Shown: positions 34,399-43,985, numbered from the stretch's first letter. The stretch: 64,000 nucleotides of DNA from Cryobacterium psychrophilum (GCF_004365915.1 NZ_SODI01000001.1:1674001-1738000); one strand, 5' to 3'. Numbers and translations are program-made. Notes: generated by a model not told the origin, from the sequence alone.

Positions 34399-35639
34399 GA
34401 TCCGTACACCTCGTCCTCGATGATCCGGACGACGTCGGCTTGGGCCCTCGTCCAGCCGAACTGCCGTACCGACTCGGATGCCGCCCGCGCGGCGGCGGCA
34501 CGATCGGAACTCGTCACAACCGCGCTCAGCGCGGCGGCGATCCCGTGGGGCGTTGGGGTGGCCCATTTCACGTGCTCGTTCACGAGATCCGCGCGAGAAT
34601 GCACCGAGTCGTTCACCACGGGGATGGTGCCCGCCGCCAGCATCTCCTCGGCCACGAGGCTGATGTTGGTGAACGACATGGCGAGCCCGGCAATGCTGGA
34701 GTTGTAGAGCTCGTTGAGTTCCGTCGGCGTGAGCCTCCCATGCTGCGTCGCCGGGAACGGGAGGCCCTTGGCCTCTGATCCGTAGAGGTGGACCGCGACC
34801 TCGGGGTGGAGCCCGTGGAACCGCTGGAGCGCCAATCGCGCCAACGGGTAGCCGCGGCGAGGCACCTCGGGCCGTGCGAAGAGGACCACGCCGCTGCGCT
34901 CACGCTCGGGGAGCAACCGGTACACCGAAGTGTCGCAACCGAACTCGGTGATGTCCGGGGAAATGCCGATCTCGGACCGAAGCAGCATGGCAACCATCTC
35001 GCCCAGGGCAATCGCGCGAAACCCGAACCGGTAGGTGTCCTCCGCCAAGGAATACATCGATCCGCGCGCGTAGAAGTACGGCTCATAGTCCTGGATGAAG
35101 TACAGGCGCTGCATCGGCGACGTGCCCCGGCGAGCCAGGACATGGGCAGTTTCCCATCCAGAAGCGACGCAGGCGTCGACGCCGGAGATCCCATCGGTTG
35201 CGTCGTGGACCTCGGCCCGTATGTTCGGCCACCAGTCGCGGATGACCCGCTCATGCGCGCGCAAGTCGCCGCCGTATCTGTCGTAAAGGAACAGCTCACA
35301 TCGATGGCCCGCCCTCTCGAGCGCCTCCACCATACGAAACAGGGTCGTGTGACCTCCCGAACCTGCGCTGGGTGGCACCATCACCCACCCAATTCGAAGT
35401 GGCTGCGACCGCGGTGGACGGTGTTCGGGGAGCGCCAGGTTCAACTGCGTCGAGTCGGCGATGTCGTCATCGAGGAGAGGTTCGCTGAGACTCGCCGCAC
35501 CGAGTCTGTTATAGGAGTACCGCGCGAGTCGCTGGGCGAGCACACGCGGACCCTCGCTGCGCAGAATGCCTGCGGCCCGGGTGGCCCTGGATCCGAGCTG
35601 ACGAGATTTCTCACCGATTGTCGTGCGTGTCAGCGTCAT
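34395..35639 (-). CDS. Glycosyltransferase family 4, WsaF-like
   Basis: A 414-residue GT-B protein resembling WsaF-type rhamnosyltransferases: LRIGWVMVPPSAGSGGHTTL near residue 80, then HRCELFLYDRYGG, LYFIQDYEPYFYARGS, FGCDTSVYRLLPERERSGVV and ISLVAEEMLAAGTIPVVND. About 75 residues precede the GT fold. The ATG at 35639 follows AGAAGGG and overlaps the preceding stop (TGATG); the longer in-frame reading is inside the upstream gene. It probably extends the repeat unit at the cytosolic face. Confidence 0.85.
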   Translation of the reverse strand: MTLTRTTIGEKSRQLGSRATRAAGILRSEGPRVLAQRLARYSYNRLGAASLSEPLLDDDIADSTQLNLALPEHRPPRSQPLRIGWVMVPPSAGSGGHTTLFRMVEALERAGHRCELFLYDRYGGDLRAHERVIRDWWPNIRAEVHDATDGISGVDACVASGWETAHVLARRGTSPMQRLYFIQDYEPYFYARGSMYSLAEDTYRFGFRAIALGEMVAMLLRSEIGISPDITEFGCDTSVYRLLPERERSGVVLFARPEVPRRGYPLARLALQRFHGLHPEVAVHLYGSEAKGLPFPATQHGRLTPTELNELYNSSIAGLAMSFTNISLVAEEMLAAGTIPVVNDSVHSRADLVNEHVKWATPTPHGIAAALSAVVTSSDRAAAARAASESVRQFGWTRAQADVVRIIEDEVYGS

Positions 35640-37105
35640 CAAAATGGCCCTTCTATCGCGGCGAGACGACCCGTCCCTCGTGTTTGGTCCTCTGGGAGTC
35701 GACCCGGTCGGTTCGAGCCGCCGGCAGGGCAACTGCGTGCTGCCTCCCGCAACACGCGTGCGTGCGCATCGATCATGGCGGCCACGCCGTCGGAGGCTTC
35801 GCTTGGTGCGAGCGGCATAGCGCGTTCGCTATGCACCGTGTCTACTACGCGCAGGATGGCCTCCCCGAGTTCGGACGAGTTGCGCTGGTGCCCTGCTCTC
35901 CAACGTGCGTGTTCAACGCGGGTGTCGGTCACCTCGTTTGCTTCGCCCGCCCCGTTGGCGATGAGAACCGAACGACCGGGATCGCGGGCAACGAGCTCAC
36001 GGGCCCCGCCGAAATCGCTCAGGATGAGCGGCAGCCCGGCAGCCCACGCCTCCGTCGCGGCAACCGGCCACCCCTCGAAGAACGAGTTGAGCACGAAGGC
36101 GTCAGCGGCGGCGAGTAGTGTCCGTGCGTCCGATGTGGCGAGCAAATGCACCCGATCAGCATCATGGCTGCCGCGTCGGATCGCCTCGGATCGCCGCAAC
36201 TCGACCCAGTCGGAGGGTTCGCCCGCGATCACCAGCTGAGCCGGTACGCCTGCCGCCACGCACGTCAGGAACGATGCCACCGTTCCGGCGATGTTCTTCT
36301 GTGCGTCATACCGCGCAAGGCACACGAAGACAACGTCATCGGAGAAGCGGCCGCCGACGGCTCGCTCAAGGAGGCCTCGAGCCTCACGGCGCTGCTGAGG
36401 GCCGGGCGCATCAAGCCCTGGCGCGGCGTTGGGAATCACCGCGATCCGCGATCGGAGAAGGGCCGGCAGATGACCCGCGTGGAAAGTGCGCACAAGTTCG
36501 CTGACGGCGACCGCTGAGGACGACTCACTGAGCGCCCGCGAGAATCTGCGCCAACGGGCGCGAGAATAGTGGATCTCAGTATTGTGCATCACGGGCACGA
36601 GCGGTGCCCGACTCTCGTGGGCGGCAGCTTCAAGATAGGCCGGCGCGCCGTGGAGCTGGATGACATCCGGGCGGAGCTCTTCGAGCGCGCGCAGAGCCGA
36701 CGCCTTGTCGCGGACGGAGCGCACCTCTATGCCCAAGTCACGCATACGTTGTGCACGCGCTCCGTCGTCCAGGCAAATCACCGCCGAAGCGACCCCCATC
36801 GCTGGCAGCCGGGTGGCAAGCAACTCGACGACTGAACCGATACCGCCGATGTCCAGTTCGCTCCCGACGAGGACGCACCTGAGATCCCCGGTCCGTGTGA
36901 CGTGCGCAGCCGACCCCGATCTCGGGCCGGCATTGAGTGTGCGCAACACCGGCAGCGGCCTGCGCAGGAGCGCTCCCGTGATTCGGTGAACGTACCCGTA
37001 GCGAATGCGGGGCGGCAGTAGCCCGGTCGCCCCGATGACGACGCCGAGCACGAGCGCACTCACGCGTGCGCTCACCCGGGTGGCCAGGCCACGCCCGGCG
37101 GTCAT
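35639..37105 (-). CDS. Glycosyltransferase family 4
   Basis: A 488-residue GT-B enzyme. The N-terminal domain begins after about 65 residues with LRCVLVGSELDIGGIGSVVE, followed by DVIQLHGAPAYLEAAAHESR and PVMHNTEIHYSRARW. The donor domain has VFVCLARYDAQKNIAG and NSFFEGWPVAATEAWAAGLP, where the conserved Glu-x7-Glu region is recognisable (EGWPVAATE). A hydrophobic N-terminal segment (about residues 12-32) may tether it to the membrane. ATG at 37105 overlaps the flippase stop (ATGA). Confidence 0.87.
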   Translation of the reverse strand: MTAGRGLATRVSARVSALVLGVVIGATGLLPPRIRYGYVHRITGALLRRPLPVLRTLNAGPRSGSAAHVTRTGDLRCVLVGSELDIGGIGSVVELLATRLPAMGVASAVICLDDGARAQRMRDLGIEVRSVRDKASALRALEELRPDVIQLHGAPAYLEAAAHESRAPLVPVMHNTEIHYSRARWRRFSRALSESSSAVAVSELVRTFHAGHLPALLRSRIAVIPNAAPGLDAPGPQQRREARGLLERAVGGRFSDDVVFVCLARYDAQKNIAGTVASFLTCVAAGVPAQLVIAGEPSDWVELRRSEAIRRGSHDADRVHLLATSDARTLLAAADAFVLNSFFEGWPVAATEAWAAGLPLILSDFGGARELVARDPGRSVLIANGAGEANEVTDTRVEHARWRAGHQRNSSELGEAILRVVDTVHSERAMPLAPSEASDGVAAMIDAHARVLREAARSCPAGGSNRPGRLPEDQTRGTGRLAAIEGPF

Positions 37106-38688
37106 GAGCGCTCTCGCATCCGCGCGAGGAACGGAAGTCGTGAGCCGATATTGAACCTGCTCGCGATCCGGAGCGCTTCCCGGATGGCCGGCCGGGCCAT
37201 CAGGAGCGTGATCCCGAGGTGTACCGCGACCATCACGAGCACGATCAGGACGAGGGCCAGCCAGGTGGGAAGCGCGGCGGTCCAGAGCGTGCCGACCCAA
37301 CCGGCAGCTGCCATGCAGCCGACGACGGTGATCAGGTAGACGAACGGCCCCGCGATCACTCGCGGCGAGGTCTGGAGAGCATGTGCGACGAGGAACCAGC
37401 GGACGATGGTCGCGACTGTCGCGACGCAGAGGAACCCGGTGGCGATGGCGACGAGCCCCCAGCGCACTGTGAAGAGGGTGGTGGCGAAGGTCAGGGCGTC
37501 GATGACCACGGCGTAGATGAACCACGTGCCGGGTCTGCCCAAACCATAGAAGAGGCCGTGATCAAGCCACGCACCGACCGACAGGGTTCCGGCGAGCGCG
37601 AGGACCTGCGCCACCTGATAGCTCTGCTCCCACCCGTCGCCGAAGACGATCGGGATCATGAGCGGCGCCGCGACGGCGACGATGGTGAGCGGCAGCGACA
37701 AAGCGGCATACGTCACTTTCAGCGCCCGTCCGTAGGCGTCGCGCAACCGGGGAGCAGAGTCCCGGATCTTCGCGAACGCGACGTTGGTGACGGGGACGAT
37801 CGCGCTCCCCGTGAGGTCCTGCACGATCTGGACGAGGCGCTGCGCGATGTTCATGTAGCCGAGCGCGGCCAGGCCGAGGGTGGCCGAGATGACGGCAGCT
37901 TCCCCCCACGCGCGGAGCATCGCGATGAACTCGACTCCCAGCACCTTCCCGCCGAAGCGAGCCATCCGGACAAATTCCACCCCGGAGAACTCCCAGGTCG
38001 GATGCCACGTGACCGTCCACCACGCCAGCGCGGTCGCGAACACGGCGGCCACGAGCGACTGCGCGACGAGGGCCCAGACCCCCATGCCGGAAAACGCCAT
38101 GATGACCGCGACGACCTGGGCGATGATGGCGGCGGCAGCGCCCTGCGCCGCGATCGTCTTGAACCGCATGTCCCGGCGCAACAGGGCCGTCGGGACGGAG
38201 CCGACCGCGGTGACGATGACCCAGATCGACAGCACCTGCAGGACGGGCACGACGCCGGACGCCGCGAAGATCGCGCCAAGCAGCGGCGCAGCGAGGAACA
38301 GGCTCCCGCAGAGCAGAATCCCCGCCGACATCGAGAACCAGAACGCGGTGCTCAGCATTCGCCGGTCGGTCTTCGCAACCTGGACGATGTAGGCCGCGAA
38401 GCCGAGGTCGGCGAGCAGGAAGAAGAACGGCAGGACCGTGGCGGCCGCCGCCACGGTGCCGAAGTCCTCTGGTTTGAGTAGTCGCGTTAGCACCGCGATC
38501 GTTACAAAGCTGAGCACCCGGATCGCCCACTTTTGAATCGTCAGCCAGACGACTCCCTCGGCCGCGGAACGCCCGACATCCAGCTGGGGCACCGGGTCGA
38601 TCGTTGGCTCGATGTTCCGTATGGCCTCGGCCTCGGGGACGTCGGTGAAGCGGTCGGGTCCGGCGTCTCCCTTCCGCTCGACGTCCAT
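37102..38688 (-). CDS. Polysaccharide repeat-unit flippase (Wzx-like, MATE/PST family)
   Basis: A 528-residue polytopic membrane protein with about 12-14 helices starting near residue 45. The segment IAVLTRLLKPEDFGTVAAAA and LADLGFAAYIVQ are typical of the polysaccharide transporter family (Wzx/RfbX). It would flip undecaprenyl-linked repeat units to the outer face for Wzy polymerisation. The first about 45 residues are acidic and cytosolic. I chose ATG at 38688 (overlap TGATG); a GTG one codon upstream also fits. It is the only flippase in the window, although two polymerases are present. Confidence 0.88.
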   Translation of the reverse strand: MDVERKGDAGPDRFTDVPEAEAIRNIEPTIDPVPQLDVGRSAAEGVVWLTIQKWAIRVLSFVTIAVLTRLLKPEDFGTVAAAATVLPFFFLLADLGFAAYIVQVAKTDRRMLSTAFWFSMSAGILLCGSLFLAAPLLGAIFAASGVVPVLQVLSIWVIVTAVGSVPTALLRRDMRFKTIAAQGAAAAIIAQVVAVIMAFSGMGVWALVAQSLVAAVFATALAWWTVTWHPTWEFSGVEFVRMARFGGKVLGVEFIAMLRAWGEAAVISATLGLAALGYMNIAQRLVQIVQDLTGSAIVPVTNVAFAKIRDSAPRLRDAYGRALKVTYAALSLPLTIVAVAAPLMIPIVFGDGWEQSYQVAQVLALAGTLSVGAWLDHGLFYGLGRPGTWFIYAVVIDALTFATTLFTVRWGLVAIATGFLCVATVATIVRWFLVAHALQTSPRVIAGPFVYLITVVGCMAAAGWVGTLWTAALPTWLALVLIVLVMVAVHLGITLLMARPAIREALRIASRFNIGSRLPFLARMRERS

Positions 38689-39920
38689 CACGCACCCCCC
38701 TCGGGGATCGGCGCGAGGCGCAGCGCGCGTCGAGAGAGGCGAACGAGCTTCGCGGCGAGCGTCCGGCCTTCGAACGGCAGGTCGGCGAGCCAGTCCCGGC
38801 TCGTGTACTCGCCCTGGACGGTTCGATAGAAGTCGAAGAGTTTGTCGGCCATCGTCGTGAGGTCAAAACGCTCCTGGGCGAAGTCACGGCCGAAACGTCC
38901 GAGTTCGGTGCGCAGTTCGGAGTCGGCGAGCAGGGGCGCGATCGTCGCGGCCAGTCGCGCCGCCGGGTCGGGCACTGCGTCGGGACTCCAGTAGCTGGAT
39001 CGCGCCAGGACCTCGGCGGACGCTGGTTCGAACAAAGCCGACCATCCCGCCTCGCCCTGCACGACGAGCGGTTTCGCGAATGCCAGCGTACGCGCGGCGG
39101 ACCCCCCCATCCCGAGCATGATGTCGGCCGCGGCATACGCGGGCCGCGGGTCAGCCATCGGCCCCACGAGGAGGACGGCCTCCCTGCCCAGCTCGTCATT
39201 GACGGCATCCGCCTGGGCTTGGAGTGCTGCCACGTTGTCGCCGGTACCGACGATTGCCAGGTTCGCCCCGGTCGGCGCGAGCACACGCATCGCGTCGATG
39301 GCGGCGCGAATGGGAACGGACTTCATGCTGGAGTCGAGTCGACTGACGATGACCAGGAGCGGGCCGTCATTGATGTTGTGCGCGGTTCGAAATTGCAGGC
39401 GATCGCACACATCCGGGTGATTCGCGCTCAGGTCCACCGGCGGACTGATGAGGATGGTGCGGCCCGGTCGATCCTGCTGTTCATCACGTTGATAGCCGGT
39501 ACCGACGATCATCGGCATGTGCCGGTAGATCTTGGCCGACACGCTCATCTCGTACACCGTCTGGACCCAGGGCGTGCGGCCGAACCGGGAGGGTCCCCAG
39601 TAGGTGGGTCGGGCGCCTCCTCCCCAGGATCCGTACACGTGGACGAGGTCGACCTGGTGTCGGCGGGCGAAGGCTGCCACCTGGCGCGCGCGGGCGAACA
39701 CGGTCGGTGCGGGATCGTACAGATGGATCTCGATATCCCTCGCCGCGGCGATCTCGATCATCGACGGGCCATCCGGAATGGTGTCACGTGCTCCCAAAAG
39801 GATCGACTCGACGCCGCACCCGCGCATCTGGGCGGCGAGATCGACCGCGTTGATCTGCGTTCCACCCAACCCGAGGGAATTCAGATGCACCAGCACCTTG
39901 AGCGACGATGTCTGGGTCAT
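38688..39920 (-). CDS. Glycosyltransferase family 4
   Basis: A 410-residue GT-B enzyme: LKVLVHLNSLGLGGTQINAV opens the acceptor domain, QVDLVHVYGSWGGGARPTYW follows, and the donor domain contains LLVIVSRLDSSMKSVPIRAA and ADIMLGMGGSAARTLAFAKP, in which the usual EGF..SxLEA motif is changed to GMGGSAART. That change may alter donor binding. It overlaps the aminotransferase stop by 4 nt and the flippase start by one base. Confidence 0.85.
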   Translation of the reverse strand: MTQTSSLKVLVHLNSLGLGGTQINAVDLAAQMRGCGVESILLGARDTIPDGPSMIEIAAARDIEIHLYDPAPTVFARARQVAAFARRHQVDLVHVYGSWGGGARPTYWGPSRFGRTPWVQTVYEMSVSAKIYRHMPMIVGTGYQRDEQQDRPGRTILISPPVDLSANHPDVCDRLQFRTAHNINDGPLLVIVSRLDSSMKSVPIRAAIDAMRVLAPTGANLAIVGTGDNVAALQAQADAVNDELGREAVLLVGPMADPRPAYAAADIMLGMGGSAARTLAFAKPLVVQGEAGWSALFEPASAEVLARSSYWSPDAVPDPAARLAATIAPLLADSELRTELGRFGRDFAQERFDLTTMADKLFDFYRTVQGEYTSRDWLADLPFEGRTLAAKLVRLSRRALRLAPIPEGGA

Positions 39921-41044
39921 CGGCTGGTTCCGACCGTGGTCGTCGCCGCGACTACGGCGAGCTCGGCGACGACCAGTGCCTGCAGGTCGGCCGTGAGATG
40001 CGGGTACAGGGGCAGAGAGAGGATGCAGTCGGCAGCCGCTTCCGCGACGGGGAACTCACCAATCCTGTAGTTGAGGCCGGCGTAGGCGGCCGTGAGGTGC
40101 AGCGGCGTCGGGTAGTGGATGGCGGCACCGATGCCCGCGGCGCTGAGCTCCGCGAGCACGCGGTCGCGTTCGGCGACCTGCACGACGTAGAGATGCCAGA
40201 CGTCCTCGTTGCCCTGACGGACGGGCGGTAGGCGCACGCCGGGCACATCGGCGAGCATCTCGGCGTAGCGGGCGGCGGCGGCGCGTCGTGCGCCGTTCCA
40301 CCCGTCGAGGCGACGGAGCTTCGCACGGAGCACCGAGGCTTGCACGGCGTCGAGACGTGAGTTCATGCCCGCCCGGTCGTGCACATACTTGACGGAGCTG
40401 CCGTGGCCGCCGAAGTTTCGTACGAACTCCGCAATGACCGGGTCGTTGGTGAGCACGGCGCCAGCGTCGCCGGCGGCTCCGAGGTTCTTGCCGGGATAGA
40501 AGCTCGTCGCGGCAACGCGGCCGATCGAGCCTGCCCGGCCGACGGTCGATGACGCCCCCTGAGACTGCGCTGCGTCCTCCACGATCACCAACCCGTGCCG
40601 CTCGGCAATCGGGTCGAGCGCCTCCATCGGTGCGGTCTGGCCGTACAGGTGAACCGGGACGATCGCCCGGGTGCGCACGGTGATTGCCGATTCGACGGCG
40701 GCCGGATCGATCAGCAGGAACTCGTCGTCGACGTCGACGAAGACCGGCACGGCGCCGATGCGCGTCGCGGCTTCGGCCGTCGCGATGAACGTGTTGACGG
40801 GGATGATGACCTCATCGCCGGGACGGACGCCGACGGCCCGTAGCGCGAGCTCGACGGCGTCCGTGCCGTTCGCGACCCCGACACAGTGCTCGACGCCGAT
40901 GTAGGCGGCGTACTCGCGCTCGAACGCTGAGATCTCAGGTCCTCCGATGAACGCGGCGGCCCTGAACTGCGCCTGCCAGGTGGGTAACACCTCGTCGGCG
41001 ATCTCCGCTTGCTGGGCGGCCAGATCGATGAACGGTACCTTCAT
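39917..41044 (-). CDS. DegT/DnrJ/EryC1/StrS nucleotide-sugar aminotransferase
   Basis: A 375-residue PLP enzyme that transaminates a 3-keto or 4-keto nucleotide sugar. Opening MKVPFIDLAAQQAEI, substrate/PLP motifs VGVANGTDAVELALRA and IPVNTFIATAEA, EDAAQSQGA and the Schiff-base lysine Lys186 in SFYPGKNLGAAGDAG are all intact. The pattern is closest to the 3-amino-forming group (FdtB/WbpE-like), which fits a WbpB/WbpE/WbpD route with the Gfo/Idh enzyme and the acetyltransferase at 20232. Its ATG overlaps the NeuD-tail ORF stop (ATGA). Confidence 0.9.
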   Translation of the reverse strand: MKVPFIDLAAQQAEIADEVLPTWQAQFRAAAFIGGPEISAFEREYAAYIGVEHCVGVANGTDAVELALRAVGVRPGDEVIIPVNTFIATAEAATRIGAVPVFVDVDDEFLLIDPAAVESAITVRTRAIVPVHLYGQTAPMEALDPIAERHGLVIVEDAAQSQGASSTVGRAGSIGRVAATSFYPGKNLGAAGDAGAVLTNDPVIAEFVRNFGGHGSSVKYVHDRAGMNSRLDAVQASVLRAKLRRLDGWNGARRAAAARYAEMLADVPGVRLPPVRQGNEDVWHLYVVQVAERDRVLAELSAAGIGAAIHYPTPLHLTAAYAGLNYRIGEFPVAEAAADCILSLPLYPHLTADLQALVVAELAVVAATTTVGTSR

Positions 41045-41187
41045 AGTCGCGCTCCCTCAAGACGGCGGGCCGGAACGCCCGCCCACGTTTCTTCCGACGG
41101 CAAATCCTGCGTCAGCACTGCGCTCATTCCCAGCGCTGCGCGCCTCGCGACTCGACGGCTCTCCCGCACGCTCGCGTTCGTGGTCAT
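41041..41187 (-). pseudogene. Duplicated C-terminal fragment of a NeuD-like acyltransferase (48 aa)
   Basis: An ATG-started 48-residue ORF: MTTNASVRESRRVARRAALG, then MSAVLTQDLP and ETWAGVPARRLEGARL. It aligns without gaps to the C-terminus of the complete NeuD-like protein just upstream (NASVRERVRIGQGAVLGM ... ESWVGVPARRL), with roughly half of the 40 positions identical. The hexapeptide core is missing. It overlaps the upstream stop by one base (TGATG) and the aminotransferase start by 4 nt, so the remnant keeps operon coupling. A tandem duplication followed by deletion explains it best. Confidence 0.8.
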
Positions 41188-41849
41188 CACGACGCCCGCG
41201 AGGCAGGAACATGCAGGTCGTCGGCGGTCGCGGCCAGACGGCGCGCGGGCACTCCGACCCAGGATTCACGGTCCGGAACGTCCTGCAGCACGGCGGACCC
41301 CATGCCCAGCACCGCCCCCTGGCCGATTCGGACCCGTTCCCGCACGCTGGCATTCATGCCGAGGTATGCCATCGTGCCGATGAACACGTCGCCGCCGAGC
41401 GTGACACCGGCACACAGCGTGGCGAGGGAGTCCACCCTGTTTCCGTGGGTCATGGTGACATTGGGCATGACCACGACGTGATCACCGATGTGCACGTCAG
41501 TGGTGAGTACGACGCCGGCGAGCAGGATGCTGCCGGCCCCCACCCGGCAGGAGTCGGGGACCTCAACCGACCGATGGATGACGCGGGCGTAGCGCCCGGG
41601 CGTGACCCCGAGCCGTTCGATGAGTGCGGCGCGACCAGCACCCCGCCCGACACAGATCACGATCTGCGCAGTCGGGTGATTTGTCACTTCCGACAAACCG
41701 CCGACAACGGGGGCGCCGTCAATCGTCGTCCCCCACAGCGCCGGGTCGTCGTCAACGAACAGCACGGTGCGCGAATCGGACTGGGTGCGCAGCAGGCTGA
41801 GCACTTCGCGTGCGAGTCCGCTCGCGCCGATGAGCAGGAGCTCAGACAT
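41187..41849 (-). CDS. NeuD/PglD-like sugar O- or N-acyltransferase
   Basis: A 220-residue protein with an N-terminal Rossmann-like domain (MSELLLIGASGLAREVLSLL, then TVLFVDDDPALWG) and a C-terminal left-handed beta-helix (VGAGSILLAGVVLTTDVHIG, MPNVTMTHGNRV, VGVPARRLAAT). This is the NeuD/PglD architecture, which acetylates amino sugars such as UDP-4-amino sugars. It overlaps the second DegT gene by 8 nt, as in PglE-PglD pairs, so N-acetylation of the DegT product is likely. The start ATG at 41849 begins the Rossmann strand directly. Confidence 0.88.
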   Translation of the reverse strand: MSELLLIGASGLAREVLSLLRTQSDSRTVLFVDDDPALWGTTIDGAPVVGGLSEVTNHPTAQIVICVGRGAGRAALIERLGVTPGRYARVIHRSVEVPDSCRVGAGSILLAGVVLTTDVHIGDHVVVMPNVTMTHGNRVDSLATLCAGVTLGGDVFIGTMAYLGMNASVRERVRIGQGAVLGMGSAVLQDVPDRESWVGVPARRLAATADDLHVPASRAS

Positions 41850-42990
41850 GAGCGATCGCGTTCTCCAGCTGCAACACCTTGATGACCCGCTCCTGGTCTT
41901 CGAGGGTGAGCTGGTGATACACGGGCAGGATAAGCGTCGTGTCGTTGAGGTGTTCGGTGACCGATAGCGCCGCGGTTCCGCCGTCGTGGTCGCGGTAGGC
42001 AGGCTGGCGGTGTGCGGCCATGATGCCCCGGCGCGCGGAAATGTCCGCAATCGCCAGTCGCTCGAGCAGCTGCTCGCGATCGAGGGCGTACTCGGGCCCG
42101 ACCTCGATCCAGAAAGATTGGAAGTTCGTCGTCCCCCACGCCGGGTCGGCGACAGCGCGTAGACCGGGGATCCCGGCGAGTGCTTGCGTGTAGCCGGCCG
42201 CGATCTCGCGGCGCCGCTCAACGATGGCGGGCAGTCGACCCAGTTGCACAATGCCGACAGCGGCCTGCAGGTCGGTCATCCGATAGTTGAAGCCGATCTC
42301 GCGGTATTCCTCGGGTGGCGCGAGAACCGAGGAGTGACGGTCCGTGGCGGAGACGCTCATGGAATGCTCACGCAGCTGACGAGCACGCGCCGCCCATTCC
42401 GGACGGGAGGTTGTCAGCATTCCGCCCTCGCCCGTGGTGAGCAGTTTGCGCGGGTGGAACGACCACGCCGACAGTTCCGCGCCCGCACCAACGGGGCGGC
42501 CGCGATAGGTCGAGCCGGCGGCGCACGCCGCATCTTCGATTACGACGATGCCCAGCGGGTCGCAGAGCGCGCGGATGGGATCGAGGTCCACCGGCACGCC
42601 GCCCTGGTCGACGACGATGACCGCGCGAGTGCCTGGGGTCAGGGCGACGCGGATCGTCTCGGCCGTCACATTGCCGGTGAGTGCATCGACGTCAGCGAAG
42701 ACGGCCCGTGCGCCCACATAGGATGCGGCATTGGCGGTCGCGATGAAGGAAAAGGACGGCACGATGACGTCGTCACCACCGCCGATACCGGCCACGGCGA
42801 GCGCCAGGTGCAGGGCTGTCGTGCAATTCGAGGTGGCGACCGCGAACGGAATCTGCATGGTCGCCGCGAACAGCTCCTCGAAGGCTGCCACCCGCGGCCC
42901 CTGAGCGACCCAGCCCGATTCGATGACCGCCGTGACCGCGGCAATTTCTTCGGCGCCCATCCAGGGCTTCATCACATTGATCCGGGTCAT
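41842..42990 (-). CDS. DegT family aminotransferase, PglE/perosamine-synthase-like
   Basis: A 382-residue PLP enzyme. INVMKPWMGAEEIAAVTAVI is the N-terminus, VATSNCTTALHLALAV and PSFSFIATANA follow, IEDAACAAGS precedes the Schiff-base Lys182 in SFHPRKLLTTGEGG, and YNCRM-type EIGFNYRMTDLQAAVG is present. These features match C4-aminotransferases of the PglE/PerA group. It is a different subgroup from the DegT enzyme at 39917, so two distinct amino sugars, or a diamino sugar, may be made. Overlaps both neighbours. Confidence 0.9.
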   Translation of the reverse strand: MTRINVMKPWMGAEEIAAVTAVIESGWVAQGPRVAAFEELFAATMQIPFAVATSNCTTALHLALAVAGIGGGDDVIVPSFSFIATANAASYVGARAVFADVDALTGNVTAETIRVALTPGTRAVIVVDQGGVPVDLDPIRALCDPLGIVVIEDAACAAGSTYRGRPVGAGAELSAWSFHPRKLLTTGEGGMLTTSRPEWAARARQLREHSMSVSATDRHSSVLAPPEEYREIGFNYRMTDLQAAVGIVQLGRLPAIVERRREIAAGYTQALAGIPGLRAVADPAWGTTNFQSFWIEVGPEYALDREQLLERLAIADISARRGIMAAHRQPAYRDHDGGTAALSVTEHLNDTTLILPVYHQLTLEDQERVIKVLQLENAIAHV

Positions 42991-43985
42991 GATGCCACTC
43001 CGACGAAGCGTTCGGCGGCGATCTGCTCACGCAGGGGCCACCACCACTGCACGAGGCGTTTTAGACCTTCGTCGATTGAGGTCTCGGCGACGAAGTCGAG
43101 ATCGCGCCTGGCCGCGTCGATGTCCGCCAGCCGGCGCACGACCCCATTGACGGGGCGGTCGGGGCCGTGCTCCACATCGAGGGTCGATCCCATCACGCGT
43201 AACAGGGCCTGCGCCAGTTCGAGCAGGCTCGTTTCCTCACCGCGCGCCACGTTGTAGACCCCTTCGCGCACGTCGCTCGCGGCGGCAAGCACGTTCGCCC
43301 TGGCGATGTCGGTCGTGTAGACGAAGTCCATCGTCTGTTTGCCGTCTCCGAAGATCAACGGTGATTTGCCGTCGGCGATGCGTTCCATCCACCGCACGAG
43401 AACCTCGGTGTAGAGGCCGTGCACGTCCATGCGCGGTCCGTACACGTTGAAGTAGCGCAGCAAAACGTAGTCGGTGCCGTACATGGCACGGAAACTGCGC
43501 ATCATGCCCTCGTTGAAGGACTTGGCCGCGCCGTAGAAGGTGTCGTTATTGTGGTGATGGTGCCGCTCATCGGTGGGGAAGTGCTCGGCCATGCCGTAAA
43601 CGGATGCGCTCGATGCGGCGATCACCTTGCTCACGCCATGCTCCTGCGCCGCCTCGTACACGTTGAAGGTTCCGTCAACAAGCACCTCCAGCGCCAAACG
43701 AGGTTCCTCCGCGCACTGCGTGATGCGAATAGCAGCCTGGTGGAAGACCAGGTCTTTGCCCCTGGTGACGTCGTGCACGAGATCACGGTCCCGAATATCA
43801 CCCTCGACGAGGGTCACCCGGCCCGTGGCCAGGGCTGGTGCGAGGTTGCTGCGACGACCGCGCACCAGGTTATCGAGAACGTCCACCTGGGCCACCCCGG
43901 CCGCCAGAAGCTGGTCCACGAGAGTGGACCCGATCGTCCCGGCTCCCCCTGTGACCAGCACGTGGGCGCCCTGCAGGGCGGTCAT
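42987..43985 (-). CDS. NAD-dependent sugar epimerase/dehydratase (extended SDR)
   Basis: A 332-residue extended short-chain dehydrogenase. The NAD-binding loop VLVTGGAGTIGSTLVDQLL is at residues 9-27, the catalytic Tyr151-xxx-Lys155 in FYGAAKSFNEG, and LLRYFNVYGPRMDVHG the substrate loop. Nucleotide-sugar 4-epimerase or 4,6-dehydratase-type activity is likely; the absence of a typical dehydratase DxE after the Ser/Thr region leaves the reaction open. An unusual His-rich stretch (ERHHHHNN, about 140-147) lies just before the active-site Tyr. Couples to both neighbours by 4-nt overlaps. Confidence 0.86.
   Translation of the reverse strand: MTALQGAHVLVTGGAGTIGSTLVDQLLAAGVAQVDVLDNLVRGRRSNLAPALATGRVTLVEGDIRDRDLVHDVTRGKDLVFHQAAIRITQCAEEPRLALEVLVDGTFNVYEAAQEHGVSKVIAASSASVYGMAEHFPTDERHHHHNNDTFYGAAKSFNEGMMRSFRAMYGTDYVLLRYFNVYGPRMDVHGLYTEVLVRWMERIADGKSPLIFGDGKQTMDFVYTTDIARANVLAAASDVREGVYNVARGEETSLLELAQALLRVMGSTLDVEHGPDRPVNGVVRRLADIDAARRDLDFVAETSIDEGLKRLVQWWWPLREQIAAERFVGVAS

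Noticed and set aside
37219..38481. 420-codon plus-strand frame opposite the Wzx-like flippase
   Set aside because: Extremely Asp/Glu/Arg-rich complement of a membrane protein; not a plausible globular protein.
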